Of a stretch of 64,000 nt of DNA, positions 16,480 to 25,043 are shown piece after piece. The stretch covers positions 1 through 64,000 of the forward strand of contig NZ_JAIVFS010000024.1 of NCBI RefSeq assembly GCF_020829645.1, read 5' to 3'. The notes beneath the pieces were generated by a model. The model was not told the origin of the DNA. It searched no databases and saw nothing but the letters and a program-made list of their open reading frames with translations. How positions within the stretch are numbered: the first letter of the stretch is position 1; the number at the start of each line of letters is the position of its first letter. A program made the translations under genes and the position numbers. This DNA is from Nostoc mirabile CHAB5784. GTDB taxonomy: Bacteria > Cyanobacteriota > Cyanobacteriia > Cyanobacteriales > Nostocaceae.

Positions 16480-17598
16480 TTAAACAACAAAACTTTCGGT
16501 AAAGCTAGCATCATTGAGAACAACACGGGCACTGAAGCGATCGCCTCCGTCCGCCGTAAATTTGAACTGCATATAATGATCTTGCTGTCGCGATTTCACT
16601 TCTTCAAAAAACGGATTTCCGGTTTCATCCAGCACGATCAGCTTTAATCCCAACGGCAGATGAGACAGTTGCCCCTGAGGATACACCCGCAGGAGAATTA
16701 ACATCTTACCATCTGATTTAGGCAAAATACCGACCATTAGTACTATAGGATGCCCGATCAGATAAATTCCTAAATCTTTGGCACTGATCACCGGACAGTC
16801 CGGATGTTGAGGATCTAGTTCCCATAAAAACTCAGCCGACTGCCAGCGAATTTCATCATTTTGAGTAGTTTGGAGCAGATTTACCAAAGCTTCCTGGGGA
16901 TTTAGATGAACCGGAATGGATTGCACCAAATTAGAAGACTGTCCGCGATAGAGTTGTTCAACCCGTTGGCGAATGGGGTCGTCACCTCGTTGCAACTGTG
17001 GCTGATAAAGTTGTAAAATCTCTCCTTTGATAGTATTAAGTAACTCTTGGGGGGGTTGCCAATCAGGTTCAAATCTTCTTTTAAGCCATTGTCTGAGTTG
17101 AACCATTGGTTGTGGCGATCGCTCTAACGTCAAACGATCAAGCAATACATCGAGGGGTTGGAAATAGCTGCGTGGTACTTCCGGCACTGATACGGATTCC
17201 ACAAATCCTAAAATTTGCCCTTCTTGGTAAGGTTCATCGAGTTGAATCATCACGTAGCCAAGGCGTTCTGACCATACTTCTTTAGGAACTTTGCATTTGC
17301 GATCGCTCCTTTGAAGCGAACGACACTCTAAAAAGCCTTGCAAACTGGGAATATACAAGTCTGCAATGTTTTCTAACAGGCGATCCAGGGGATTCCAACT
17401 ATGACTGGCTTCTAAATCGGTATCGATGCCTAACAGTTGCAAATAACGCCCAGTCACTAACACAGCCAGCGTATTCCGATAAACTTGTTGCGATCGCTCT
17501 TGGGTTGGCTGTTGTTGGGCAAACTGGTAAGCCTGCTTGCGATCGGTCCCCGTAATCGGAATTGCGATCGGAATGAATTTTACTGGGGTATCAATCAT
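16480..17598 (-). CDS. DUF1822 family protein
   Basis: 372 residues from ATG 17598 (MIDTPVKFIPIAIPI). The N-terminal KFIPIAIPITGTDRKQAYQFAQQQ and the later GRYLQLLGIDTDLEASHSWNP are typical of DUF1822 proteins, which occur almost only in cyanobacteria and often lie next to a sigma factor-like gene and a CHAT gene. No catalytic motif and no membrane segment. It sits between those two partners here, 40 bp after the sigma gene. A role as adaptor or anti-sigma factor is a guess from position. Confidence 0.8.
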   Translation of the reverse strand: MIDTPVKFIPIAIPITGTDRKQAYQFAQQQPTQERSQQVYRNTLAVLVTGRYLQLLGIDTDLEASHSWNPLDRLLENIADLYIPSLQGFLECRSLQRSDRKCKVPKEVWSERLGYVMIQLDEPYQEGQILGFVESVSVPEVPRSYFQPLDVLLDRLTLERSPQPMVQLRQWLKRRFEPDWQPPQELLNTIKGEILQLYQPQLQRGDDPIRQRVEQLYRGQSSNLVQSIPVHLNPQEALVNLLQTTQNDEIRWQSAEFLWELDPQHPDCPVISAKDLGIYLIGHPIVLMVGILPKSDGKMLILLRVYPQGQLSHLPLGLKLIVLDETGNPFFEEVKSRQQDHYMQFKFTADGGDRFSARVVLNDASFTESFVV

Positions 17599-17638
17599 GA
17601 TTAGTGTCAAAGAAAACGTCTAGAAACTTTTCGCAATC

Positions 17639-18376
17639 TTATTCAGGCAATAACTGTCTGAAAATACGGAAACATCGTGTCCGACAAAATCTCCTCAGCG
17701 CCGACGGTTCGACTCCATACTCTTGGGCGATGGCATTCCAAGAAAACTCCCCTGAATCGCGCAACATTTTCAAGATATGAATCAACAAGACCTGACAGTT
17801 AACATTCGGATGACTCTGCATTCGACAATTGATCAACAGATGCGGATTATTTCGCACTAACTCTAGCCATTCTTGGATTGTTTCATGCCAACGATCAGGC
17901 TCTGGCGCAGGAGGATAAATCCACTCATTATCTTCTTCATCTGCTGGAGAATTTAACCGTCTTCTCTCTTCCTTAGCTCTTTCTCGAATGATATCCTGAA
18001 TCATCCCTTTCAGCCTTTGGTTAAACCAGGTGACAAAGCTTGCCTGTGCTGGTCTATACCTGTAACAAAGATGTTCCGTAAACCATACCCAGGTTCGTGA
18101 TAGAGCTTCACTATAGACATCCGGTGATATCCCTCCACCATGCCAAATTAACTTGGAAGACCACATCATATGAATAATCAGCTTCTTTGCCTGACTGGGG
18201 TCATCAGTTTGACATGTTTGCTCAAATAGCCATTCACGAGCAGGAATATCGTTCATGATTTCCCGGATCTGTTCTTGTTGCTGTAATAGCTTGCTCCTTT
18301 CAATTGGATTATTTAAAGCAGCCTGAAGCAAGCAAATTAGAGGGGGAGCAATAATCTTATTACACATAGAGGTCAT
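17639..18376 (-). CDS. sigma-70-like RNA polymerase sigma factor
   Basis: 245 residues. About 85-135 resemble sigma region 2 (YSEALSRTWVWFTEHLCYRY, FVTWFNQRLKGMIQDIIRE) and about 208-243 a region 4 helix-turn-helix (FSWNAIAQEYGVEPSALRRF). It would direct RNA polymerase to alternative promoters. It is the first gene of an apparent operon with DUF1822 and the CHAT receptor. The ATG at 18376 is used; a second ATG lies three codons in. The long N-terminal 80 residues are not part of the usual ECF core. Confidence 0.78.
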   Translation of the reverse strand: MTSMCNKIIAPPLICLLQAALNNPIERSKLLQQQEQIREIMNDIPAREWLFEQTCQTDDPSQAKKLIIHMMWSSKLIWHGGGISPDVYSEALSRTWVWFTEHLCYRYRPAQASFVTWFNQRLKGMIQDIIRERAKEERRRLNSPADEEDNEWIYPPAPEPDRWHETIQEWLELVRNNPHLLINCRMQSHPNVNCQVLLIHILKMLRDSGEFSWNAIAQEYGVEPSALRRFCRTRCFRIFRQLLPE

Positions 18377-18590
18377 CCAGACCCCATCAGTTTAGGTTTA
18401 AATATCATGACAGTACCTAACCTCCCCTTACTTGCCTGATGGGTTATCGGAGTTAGAGACAGGGGTAATTCAAATTATTTACAAAACTTTATTAGGAGGT
18501 GCCCAAACAAGCAGAGGATTTTTAGCTAACATTCGGCACTAGCGCTGTCAAGGTGAGTTTTGTATTCATTACTAGTTCTAAACTCGGCAG
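18377..18590. other. upstream region of the sigma/DUF1822/CHAT operon
   Basis: About 210 bp expected to hold the operon promoter; no element could be identified with confidence. A weak TTTACAAAAC/TTATTAGG pair on the plus strand near 18478 does not fit a promoter for the minus strand. Confidence 0.3.
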
Positions 18591-18734
18591 TTGAGCCTTA
18601 GAGAGTACATCTTGGCTCATAGAGACGATGAGGATGCTATTCATGCAATGGCGATACGTCTTCGTAATCAGGGGAAAACAGTTACAGTTGAAGAGTTTCT
18701 AGAACACATCAAACAGCAAACTCAGGAAAGGTAA
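18591..18734 (+). CDS. small DUF6887-like protein, probably 5'-truncated
   Basis: From a TTG at 18591 a 47-residue frame reads MSLREYILAHRDDEDAIHAM, then RLRNQGKTVTVEEF and ends IKQQTQER. The LREYILAHRDDEDAIHA motif matches small cyanobacterial proteins whose N-terminus has the form MTRxxLRxYxLAHRxD; here the frame is closed just upstream by TAA at 18579-18581, so the normal first residues are lost or frameshifted. Such genes often pair with a second small gene, which is absent. Likely a relic. Confidence 0.5.
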   Translation: MSLREYILAHRDDEDAIHAMAIRLRNQGKTVTVEEFLEHIKQQTQER

Positions 18735-18912
18735 AAGGGAGTGGGGAGTGGGGAGTGGGGATGAGGGAGATGAGGGAGCAGGGGGCAGGGAGCAGGGAGC
18801 AGGGGAGGCAGGGGAAGAAAACGAATGACTAATGACTAATGACTAATGACCAATGACCAATGACCAATGACTAATGACAAATGACAAATGACAAATGACA
18901 AATGCCCAATAC
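18735..18912. repeat. STRR arrays (GGGGAGT, GGGAGCA, TGACTAA/TGACAAA)
   Basis: Consecutive tandem heptads GGGGAGT, then AGGGAGCAGGG-type purine repeats, then TGACTAA/TGACCAA/TGACAAA heptads, ending just past the hisZ stop codon. Confidence 0.9.
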
Positions 18913-18915
18913 CCA

Positions 18916-20130
18916 TTAACGCAATGGTTCAATTTTTGGTGAGCCATCAGCTTTGATCCAAGCAATTTGGGCAATGCTGCGATCGCTTGCATATTGGCGA
19001 ATAGCGTCTGCATCCCTTCCCCCCAAATCAATTTCTACGCGCACCAAATCAGTAGAATCTCTGAGTTTTTGCGCGTAGGTAAAGGCGGCAGCGTTAGCAC
19101 TGGCCGTCTCTGCTACTACCAACCAGTCACTCGCTGGAGTCACTTGTGGTAATTGCTGAGTATATAACAACTCTTGGTATAAATCTTCGATATTTAGTCC
19201 AAAACCAATTCCGGGGATGTTTTCTCCTTGGGGATGATATAGCCCCAAAAGCTGGTCGTAGCGACCACCACGCCCTAAAACTCTGGCTTGGGATTCGGTA
19301 TCATTGACAACTTCAAATACGATACCCGTGTAGTAGTCTATGGTCTGGATGAGGCTGAGGTCGAGGATTAAGGGAAATTTTTTCTCTGATTCCAGTAATT
19401 CTACTAGGGATTTGAGGTTATTCACTGCCTCTCGCTGTTCTTCATCTAGATCCAAACTACTAACTTTTTGCAACACGTCTGCACTAAGGCCGCGCAAATC
19501 CAGCATGGTTCGGGCGCGATCGCGTAGTTTGTCACTTAGGGGTAAAGTATCTATAGTAATGCGATCAAGATGAGCGATCGCACTGCGAACTTTATTTTGT
19601 AAATTAGCAGGAAAGGCACTCAGGAGCGATCGGGTAATTCCCGCTTCACCTAAAATTAAATGCCATTCCCGCAACCCCAGTGCTGCTAAACAATCTGCTA
19701 CTAACAGCAGTACTTCCGCATTTGCCAGCAATCCGCCAGCACCTAATAATTCCACCCCAGCTTGATAAAACTCTTGCTGGCGATTGTGTCTACTTTCCCA
19801 AGTGCGGCGAAACACATTAGCGTTGTAGTACAACCGTTGCGGATAAGTTGCATTTGCCATGCGAGTGACAACTGTGCGAGCAATGGATGCTGTTAATTCT
19901 GGACGTAGCCCTAATTCATCATCTTCGCCATTTTGTAGTAGTTGAATCACCATCTGACGCTGAATTGCTTCCCCCGCCATCAGAGTATCCATACGCTCTA
20001 AAGTCGAGGTGATAATCCTGTGATATCCCCAACGGTGAAACACCTGCTGTAATCTATCTTCAATCCAGCGTTTTTTCTCCACATCCAAGGGCAATAAATC
20101 CCTGGCTCCTGCTGCTGGTTGATACACCAT
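18916..20130 (-). CDS. hisZ: ATP phosphoribosyltransferase regulatory subunit
   Basis: 404 residues, class II histidyl-tRNA synthetase-like fold: GARDLLPLDVEKKRWIEDRL at the start, motif 2-like LRPELTASIARTVV and RLYYNANVFRR, and DYYTGIVFEVV with GRGGRYDQLLG. HisZ lacks tRNA charging and is the regulatory partner of the short HisG in the first step of histidine synthesis. The length and the missing anticodon-binding domain distinguish it from HisS. The start codon overlaps the stop of the J-domain gene (TAATG), so they are translationally coupled. Confidence 0.93.
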   Translation of the reverse strand: MVYQPAAGARDLLPLDVEKKRWIEDRLQQVFHRWGYHRIITSTLERMDTLMAGEAIQRQMVIQLLQNGEDDELGLRPELTASIARTVVTRMANATYPQRLYYNANVFRRTWESRHNRQQEFYQAGVELLGAGGLLANAEVLLLVADCLAALGLREWHLILGEAGITRSLLSAFPANLQNKVRSAIAHLDRITIDTLPLSDKLRDRARTMLDLRGLSADVLQKVSSLDLDEEQREAVNNLKSLVELLESEKKFPLILDLSLIQTIDYYTGIVFEVVNDTESQARVLGRGGRYDQLLGLYHPQGENIPGIGFGLNIEDLYQELLYTQQLPQVTPASDWLVVAETASANAAAFTYAQKLRDSTDLVRVEIDLGGRDADAIRQYASDRSIAQIAWIKADGSPKIEPLR

Positions 20131-21086
20131 TATTTTTTCTTCCCACCAAACAAACCACCGAACAAACCACCACTACCAGATTTATCTGGTTGCTTATCTC
20201 CATTATTGGCGGATGAAGTCACCTTATGATCACTAGGTTGTTGTCCTATAGCTTTATCTATTTTAGGTTTCCATTGCAGAGCCGCTTCGTCATTGGGGTC
20301 TAATTTGAGAGCATTGTCGAAGTGGATTTTTGCCATTTTTAGCTGATTTTGCTTCAAATACACCATTGCAATTAAGCTATGGCAGTGACTATTTTTAGGT
20401 TCTAGCTTCAGGGCATCTTGCAACTCTACTTTGGCTTGGGCAAATTGGTTTTTGTCAATCAAAGATTGAGCGCGACGAACATACTGTTCTACAATCGAGT
20501 CTTCTTTTGGTGGCGCTGGTGGTGGTGGTGGATTTTTTGGTGTATTTGACTGAGGTGTACCTGACTGGACTTTGGGTTGAGCAGGTGGCGGCGGCGCTGC
20601 GGATGATTTGCTTGCACTCCGCATTAAATACACTAAATTTAACTCACTAACTTGGGCAATAACTTGCAGCACTTGCTCTAAAGAATCATATTGAGTTTCG
20701 CCGATTTTAGCGATCGCACTTTTATAGAAATGATCCATATTAGGCGTCTGGGCTAACTGTCTAGCCAAGTCGGTGTTGAGAGTCACCGAAGTAGATTCTT
20801 GTAACAGGCGCTTGCCAATTTGCGACAAAATTAAAATATATTCGGTGCGAGTGCGATCGCCACACAGTTTTTCGTAAGCTGGGTTAACCAGCTTTGATAA
20901 CAATTCGTTCCCTAGCTCTTTTTGACTAGCACTTTCAGTAAAACTACTGTCCGGGTGCAAACGGCGGGCGATTTTGAGATAACGTTTCCGAATTTCTTTG
21001 ACATCCGCATCCACTGGAACGCACAATACTGCGTGATAATCTATGAAATCATATTTAAATAGTCCACGATCTATTTTGAAAGACAT
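20130..21086 (-). CDS. J-domain and TPR protein
   Basis: 318 residues from ATG 21086 (MSFKIDRGLFKYDFIDYHAV). Residues about 15-75 form a J domain with the HPD motif in ARRLHPDSSF, so it should stimulate a DnaK/Hsp70. A Pro-rich linker (NPPPPPAPP) leads to two to three TPR repeats (about 205-275: AQSLIDKNQFAQAKVELQDAL, MAKIHFDNALKLDPND) and a Gly-rich tail GGLFGGLFGGKKK. Cochaperone of the cytoplasm or thylakoid surface. Coupled to hisZ by a 1-bp overlap; TTG at 21104 is a weaker start. Confidence 0.85.
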   Translation of the reverse strand: MSFKIDRGLFKYDFIDYHAVLCVPVDADVKEIRKRYLKIARRLHPDSSFTESASQKELGNELLSKLVNPAYEKLCGDRTRTEYILILSQIGKRLLQESTSVTLNTDLARQLAQTPNMDHFYKSAIAKIGETQYDSLEQVLQVIAQVSELNLVYLMRSASKSSAAPPPPAQPKVQSGTPQSNTPKNPPPPPAPPKEDSIVEQYVRRAQSLIDKNQFAQAKVELQDALKLEPKNSHCHSLIAMVYLKQNQLKMAKIHFDNALKLDPNDEAALQWKPKIDKAIGQQPSDHKVTSSANNGDKQPDKSGSGGLFGGLFGGKKK

Positions 21087-21160
21087 ATAGAGGTTTTGCA
21101 CCAAAGCAGCAGTTAGATTCCTTTTAGTTTACCCAAAGTCAGAGGGAAAGCTCCCATCGG

Positions 21161-21973
21161 CTAAACCCATGCTGACAGTGGTGGAACTTGTAAAAGTTCA
21201 CTACAGAGGGAGTCGTGAATATAACCATTTGTTGCGAGAATTCTACCTGACTCAATTTTTACGGGAGTACCATCGTAGGCGGTGACTTTGCCCCCAGCTT
21301 CTTGTAACAAAATTATCCCGGCGGCAATATCCCAAGGAGAAAGCCCTCTTTCCCAGTAACCATCGACACGTCCACAGGCAACATACGCCAAATCTAGCGA
21401 TGCGGAACCGCTACGTCTGACTCCTTGAGTAAGATGAGTCAGGTGACTAAATTCTGCGTAGTTGTTATCAGAGGTTTCGCGGCGATCGTAAGCAAATCCT
21501 GTCACTAGTAGGCTTTTATTCAGTTCAGATGTTACCGAAACCTTAATGGGGCGACGGTTACGCGTTGCTCCCAAGCCAGCAGCAGCACGGAATAGCTCAT
21601 TGTGAAATGGGTCATAAATTACACCAAGTTGCGGAACGCCATTAATTAACAGTCCAATGGAAACGGCGAAAAATGGGTATTGATGAGCGTAGTTGGTTGT
21701 GCCATCTAGGGGATCTATTGCCCAAAGGTATTCATTCTCTTGATTACCTAATTTCCCTGATTCTTCAGCAAGGATAGAGTGATCGGGAAAATGGCGGCGC
21801 AAAATTTCTAAAATCACCTCTTCTGAGGCTTTATCAGCAGCAGTGACTAAATCACCAGGGCGACCTTTTTCAATAATTGCGTCTTCTAATTTACCTAAGT
21901 AACCTTGCAAAATGACACCAGCAGCTAAGGCCGCTTCAGTAGCAATATCTAGAAAAATTTGTAGATTAGTCAT
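21161..21973 (-). CDS. suhB: inositol monophosphatase family protein
   Basis: 270 residues with the metal-binding motifs of the IMPase fold: LAEESG, WAIDPLDGTTNYAHQYPFF (motif DPxDGTxN) and SPWDIAAGIILLQEAGG. It hydrolyses inositol phosphates and, in some members, histidinol phosphate; its place upstream of hisZ makes a histidinol-phosphatase role worth considering. The start ATGACTAATCTA lies at the inner end of a TAATGAC/GTCATTA heptad array, so the first codons are repeat-derived. Confidence 0.88.
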   Translation of the reverse strand: MTNLQIFLDIATEAALAAGVILQGYLGKLEDAIIEKGRPGDLVTAADKASEEVILEILRRHFPDHSILAEESGKLGNQENEYLWAIDPLDGTTNYAHQYPFFAVSIGLLINGVPQLGVIYDPFHNELFRAAAGLGATRNRRPIKVSVTSELNKSLLVTGFAYDRRETSDNNYAEFSHLTHLTQGVRRSGSASLDLAYVACGRVDGYWERGLSPWDIAAGIILLQEAGGKVTAYDGTPVKIESGRILATNGYIHDSLCSELLQVPPLSAWV

Positions 21974-22070
21974 TAGTTATTAGTCATTGGTCATTTGTCA
22001 TTTGTCATTCGTTTTCTTCCCCTGCCTCCCCTTGCTTCCTCTGCTCCCTCATCCCCCATTCCCCACTCCC
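21974..22070. repeat. STRR heptad and purine-repeat array
   Basis: GTCATTA, GTCATTG and GTCATTT heptads followed by pyrimidine-rich CCCCACTCCC repeats between suhB and the nuclease gene. Confidence 0.85.
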
Positions 22071-22075
22071 ACTCT

Positions 22076-22621
22076 TCAAAGATTTTGGCGGCGAAACTCG
22101 GCGGGAGTGAGGCGCATGGATTTTTCTGGGTTCCAGATTCCTTGGCCCATGAGCCTAGCCCATTGTTGGGCACGTTCTAAACGCTGGTTGTATTTGTGGT
22201 TAGGCGATCGCTCAACAAACATTGCATTCCCTTGTTTCACTAATTCTTCATTCAACAACACCTTATTTTTCCACACATAAGCTAGAGTTCGCCCGATTTT
22301 GTCTTTTGTTTCTAAATCAAACTCCAGCGTTACCGATTGTTCTGCACCACCAATTAGATTCTCTAACTGTTCTTTTGCTGCTTCCCCCCAAGGCCGCTGT
22401 CGCAAATCTGGTGCATCAATACCAACTAACCGCACTTGGGAAATTAAATTTGGTTGTTCAGCCATGCCTACCACTTCCAAACTTTGCCCACTAACTACCC
22501 GCGCTACTTTCACTTGAGCCTCATTGTTTGGTAGCTGGTTTTTACCTTGGCAACTCACCAAAAGCAATAAGCAAGCCAAAATCGCTATTTTTTGCACCCA
22601 ATCACCAAGACGCATAGGCAT
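22076..22621 (-). CDS. thermonuclease (SNase-like) lipoprotein
   Basis: From the ATG giving MPMRLGDWVQ, a signal peptide ends at the lipobox LLLVSC. The SNase domain follows: VKVARVVSGQSLEV, VRLVGIDAPDLRQRPWGEAAK, IGRTLAYVW, LNEELVKQGNAMF. The Arg in GRTLAYV and the Asp in GIDAPD are the family's catalytic and Ca2+-binding positions, so an extracytoplasmic Ca-dependent nuclease acting on DNA or RNA is likely. A longer start at 22702 would overlap the ferredoxin gene and lengthen the part before the signal peptide, so it is not used. Confidence 0.85.
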   Translation of the reverse strand: MPMRLGDWVQKIAILACLLLLVSCQGKNQLPNNEAQVKVARVVSGQSLEVVGMAEQPNLISQVRLVGIDAPDLRQRPWGEAAKEQLENLIGGAEQSVTLEFDLETKDKIGRTLAYVWKNKVLLNEELVKQGNAMFVERSPNHKYNQRLERAQQWARLMGQGIWNPEKSMRLTPAEFRRQNL

Positions 22622-22691
22622 TAGAACTTTTCCTATGGCCGCTGCTGCGCGTAGGTGAGTTCCCGGTAGGGGTACGATGATTTTGATTTGT

Positions 22692-23060
22692 TTATTCCTC
22701 ATCTAAGGGCAAACCCGCTTTAACTTTCCCCCTAGCAAAATAGCGGCCAAACTGGAGTTCATAGACTTCATCTTCGTCTTGTGTCTCCACCTCCAAGTCA
22801 GAACGGGGGTAACTCACACACAACAAGGCATAACCTTGCCGACGTAAATCTGGCGACAATCCGATCGCCTCCGGTTGGTAAATTTCTCCCGATAAAACTC
22901 TCACCGCACAAGTGGTGCAAGCCCCGTTACGGCAAGAAAATGGCAGTTCTACCCCTTGTTTTTCGCCAGAGTGCAGAATGTAGCGGTCTTCTGGGACTTG
23001 TAGGGTGTGTGTTTTGCCAGTGGCGCGATCGCGAACTCTAATTGTGTATGTACGGGACAT
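22692..23060 (-). CDS. plant-type [2Fe-2S] ferredoxin
   Basis: From ATG 23060 (MSRTYTIRVRDRATGKTHTL) a 122-residue protein with the cluster motif FSCRNGACTTCAVRV and a distant LLCVSYPRSDLEVET, i.e. C-x4-C-x2-C-xn-C. It has an acidic C-terminal extension (RYFARGKVKAGLPLDEE) beyond the PetF core, which marks a distinct cyanobacterial ferredoxin (FdC-like). It carries single electrons from photosystem I or to specific reductases. The in-frame ATG at 23102 is less likely. Confidence 0.88.
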   Translation of the reverse strand: MSRTYTIRVRDRATGKTHTLQVPEDRYILHSGEKQGVELPFSCRNGACTTCAVRVLSGEIYQPEAIGLSPDLRRQGYALLCVSYPRSDLEVETQDEDEVYELQFGRYFARGKVKAGLPLDEE

Positions 23061-23166
23061 CTGGATTTGCGTTTTGGAATTGGGACTTTCAGATTCAATC
23101 AAAAATATCTTTCTTTATCTTTGCATTTTCTGGGATTCTATAGTATGATCGTAACTTGTGGCACCT

Positions 23167-23251
23167 GGAGAGGTGGCCGAGTGGTTTAAGGCGCAGACCT
23201 GGAAAGTCTGTTTAGGGAAACTTAACGGGGGTTCGAATCCCCCCCTCTCCG
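23167..23251 (+). tRNA. tRNA-Ser (GGA)
   Basis: Acceptor GGAGAGG (23167-23173) pairs with CCTCTCC (23244-23250), discriminator G. D-arm GGCCGAGTGGTTTAAGGC, anticodon arm AGACCTGGAAAGTCT with anticodon GGA (reads TCC/TCT), a long variable arm TGTTTAGGGAAACTTAAC typical of serine tRNAs, and T-arm GGGGGTTCGAATCCCCC. The 3' CCA is not encoded. Confidence 0.97.
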
Positions 23252-23720
23252 TTATCAAACCTAGTCTAAATATATAGTTTGAACCAGACTTATACAAATA
23301 GTTAGGTTAAATAAACAGCAGGATATTGCCAAATATATCCTTAAAACTCCTTTGAAAGTGCGTTAGCGTCCCGCAGGAAAGATATCGTATAAACCAATAT
23401 GGTTTAGTTAAGGTTAAAAACTAAAACTGGCGTAGGTTGGGGAGCCACTGCGCCCTTGCGGTTTCCCGACTTGTTCGCGCAGCGTCTCCCCTTGGGAGAA
23501 GCAAGTGGCGTTTGAGGAACGAAACCCAACATTCATATCGTGTACCAGCATTAACGAAACCTATTAGCACCCACACGATTAAGCGGGAAGTAACATTTAT
23601 TTATTTTTCACTCATAATTGAGCCATTTTGTAAAGTCGCCAAACTTCTACTTCACTATGGCGACAGCCTGATGAACGGATCGGGTAAATTAAGATAAGTA
23701 AAGAAAACGCTTTGAATTAA
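23252..23720. other. intergenic with nested dispersed repeats
   Basis: No gene. A GTAGGTTGGG repeat at 23431-23440 is interrupted after GTAGGTTGGG by a foreign block (about 23441-23511, with GCGCAGCGTCTCCCCTTGGG) and resumes as TTTGAGGAACGAAACCCAAC. Upstream of the HEAT-repeat gene a GTAAATTAAGATAAGTAAAG segment may hold its promoter. Confidence 0.6.
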
Positions 23721-24401
23721 ATGGCAACTCTAAGCTTACAAGAAATTTCTACTCAGTTAGAAAGTCCGAATTTACGCGATCGCATGGTAGCCCTAGCCAA
23801 TCTGCGTCATGTGTCCCCTGATGATGCAGTTCCTTTGATTAAAAAGGTACTAGATGACGAATCTTTGCAACTGCGATCAATGGCAATTTTTGCTCTGGGA
23901 ATCAAGCCGACACCAGAATGTTATTCAATTTTGGTCAAAATTCTCGAAAATGACCCCGATTATGGGATACGCGCTGATGCTGCTGGTGCTTTAGGATATT
24001 TAGGCGATGCCAGAGCCTTCGAGGTGCTTTCACGGGCATTTTATGAAGATACTGATTGGCTAGTACGCTTTAGTGCAGCCGTTTCTCTTGGTAACATTAA
24101 AGATCCTCGTGCCCATCAAATACTTATTCAGGCATTGGATAGCAAAGAAGTAGTATTGCAACAAGCTGCAATCTCTGCACTGGGAGAAATTCAAGACATT
24201 GAGTCAGTGGATCAGATCCTGCGCTTCGCGCAATCAGATGATTGGTTAGTAAGGCAGCGTTTGGCAGAAGCCTTGGGTAATCTTCCTACTCCCAAGAGTA
24301 TCTCAGCTTTAAAATACCTGGAAAAAGACAATCATTTCAACGTTGCTGAGGCAGCCAGGATTGGCCTCAAGAAGCTTGAGGAAATAGGCAATCAAGCTTA
24401 A
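23721..24401 (+). CDS. HEAT-repeat protein (phycobilisome-associated, NblB/CpcE-like)
   Basis: 226 residues made of about six HEAT/PBS-lyase repeats, visible as VALANLRHV, SMAIFALGI, RADAAGALGYLGDARA, FSAAVSLGNIKDPRA, QAAISALGEI and LAEALGNLPTP. Proteins of this size and repeat pattern in cyanobacteria include NblB, which takes part in phycobilisome turnover, and relatives of the CpcE/F lyases. It lies 75 bp before a phycobilin lyase gene, which supports a phycobiliprotein role, though a general scaffold cannot be excluded. Confidence 0.82.
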   Translation: MATLSLQEISTQLESPNLRDRMVALANLRHVSPDDAVPLIKKVLDDESLQLRSMAIFALGIKPTPECYSILVKILENDPDYGIRADAAGALGYLGDARAFEVLSRAFYEDTDWLVRFSAAVSLGNIKDPRAHQILIQALDSKEVVLQQAAISALGEIQDIESVDQILRFAQSDDWLVRQRLAEALGNLPTPKSISALKYLEKDNHFNVAEAARIGLKKLEEIGNQA

Positions 24402-24476
24402 TATTAAAGTTTCCTGCTACCTTTTAATAATAATAAAGTGGGAATTTTAGCATTTTGATGCAGGGTAATTTTATTC

Positions 24477-25043
24477 ATGAATATTGAAGAGTTTTTTCAG
24501 TTAAGTACTGGTAAATGGTTTTCTCATCGTACTAGTCAACATTTGGCTTTTAACCAATCTGAAGATAGCAAGTCAGACATCATCATTGAGGCGTTGGCAC
24601 TAGATGATCCAAAAGTGATAAAACTGTGTCAACAGTACGAAATTAATTCTAGTTCCGCCTCTTGTGCTGCCAAAATTACCTGGAACGGCACAATAGAGAA
24701 AGATCAAGCAAAACACAGTGGTTCAACTGTGTTGGTTTCTGTAACTGATGCAGATAATCCAGCTGAAGGTAAGTTACTGCGGGAAGTGGTTGATGCCGAT
24801 AAAATTCCAGTTGCCGGACATTATAAATTTGACAGCGATGGTGCTTTAATCCTAACTATAGAGGATGAAACCATGTCGTTAGAGGAGCGCCTGTGGTTTG
24901 CTAGCCCCAATTTACGAATGCGGGTAAATATCCTCAAGAGTTTTGGTGGATTTAGTATCACTTCCTTTACTTCTGAGATTCGTATGGGTGGCTTTCCACC
25001 AGCTGCGAAGGCTTCCGAGGCGGCTAATTCAGTATCAAGTTAG
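24477..25043 (+). CDS. cpcS: CpcS/CpeS-type phycobiliprotein lyase
   Basis: 188 residues, starting MNIEEFFQLSTGKWFSHRTS, with LWFASPNLRMRVNILKS and SEIRMGG near the end, typical of the S-type chromophore lyases (lipocalin-like barrel). S-type lyases attach phycocyanobilin to Cys84-equivalent positions of phycocyanin beta and allophycocyanin subunits. Cotranscription with the HEAT-repeat gene is likely. The symbol is by family; the exact S-type paralogue is not resolved. Confidence 0.85.
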   Translation: MNIEEFFQLSTGKWFSHRTSQHLAFNQSEDSKSDIIIEALALDDPKVIKLCQQYEINSSSASCAAKITWNGTIEKDQAKHSGSTVLVSVTDADNPAEGKLLREVVDADKIPVAGHYKFDSDGALILTIEDETMSLEERLWFASPNLRMRVNILKSFGGFSITSFTSEIRMGGFPPAAKASEAANSVSS

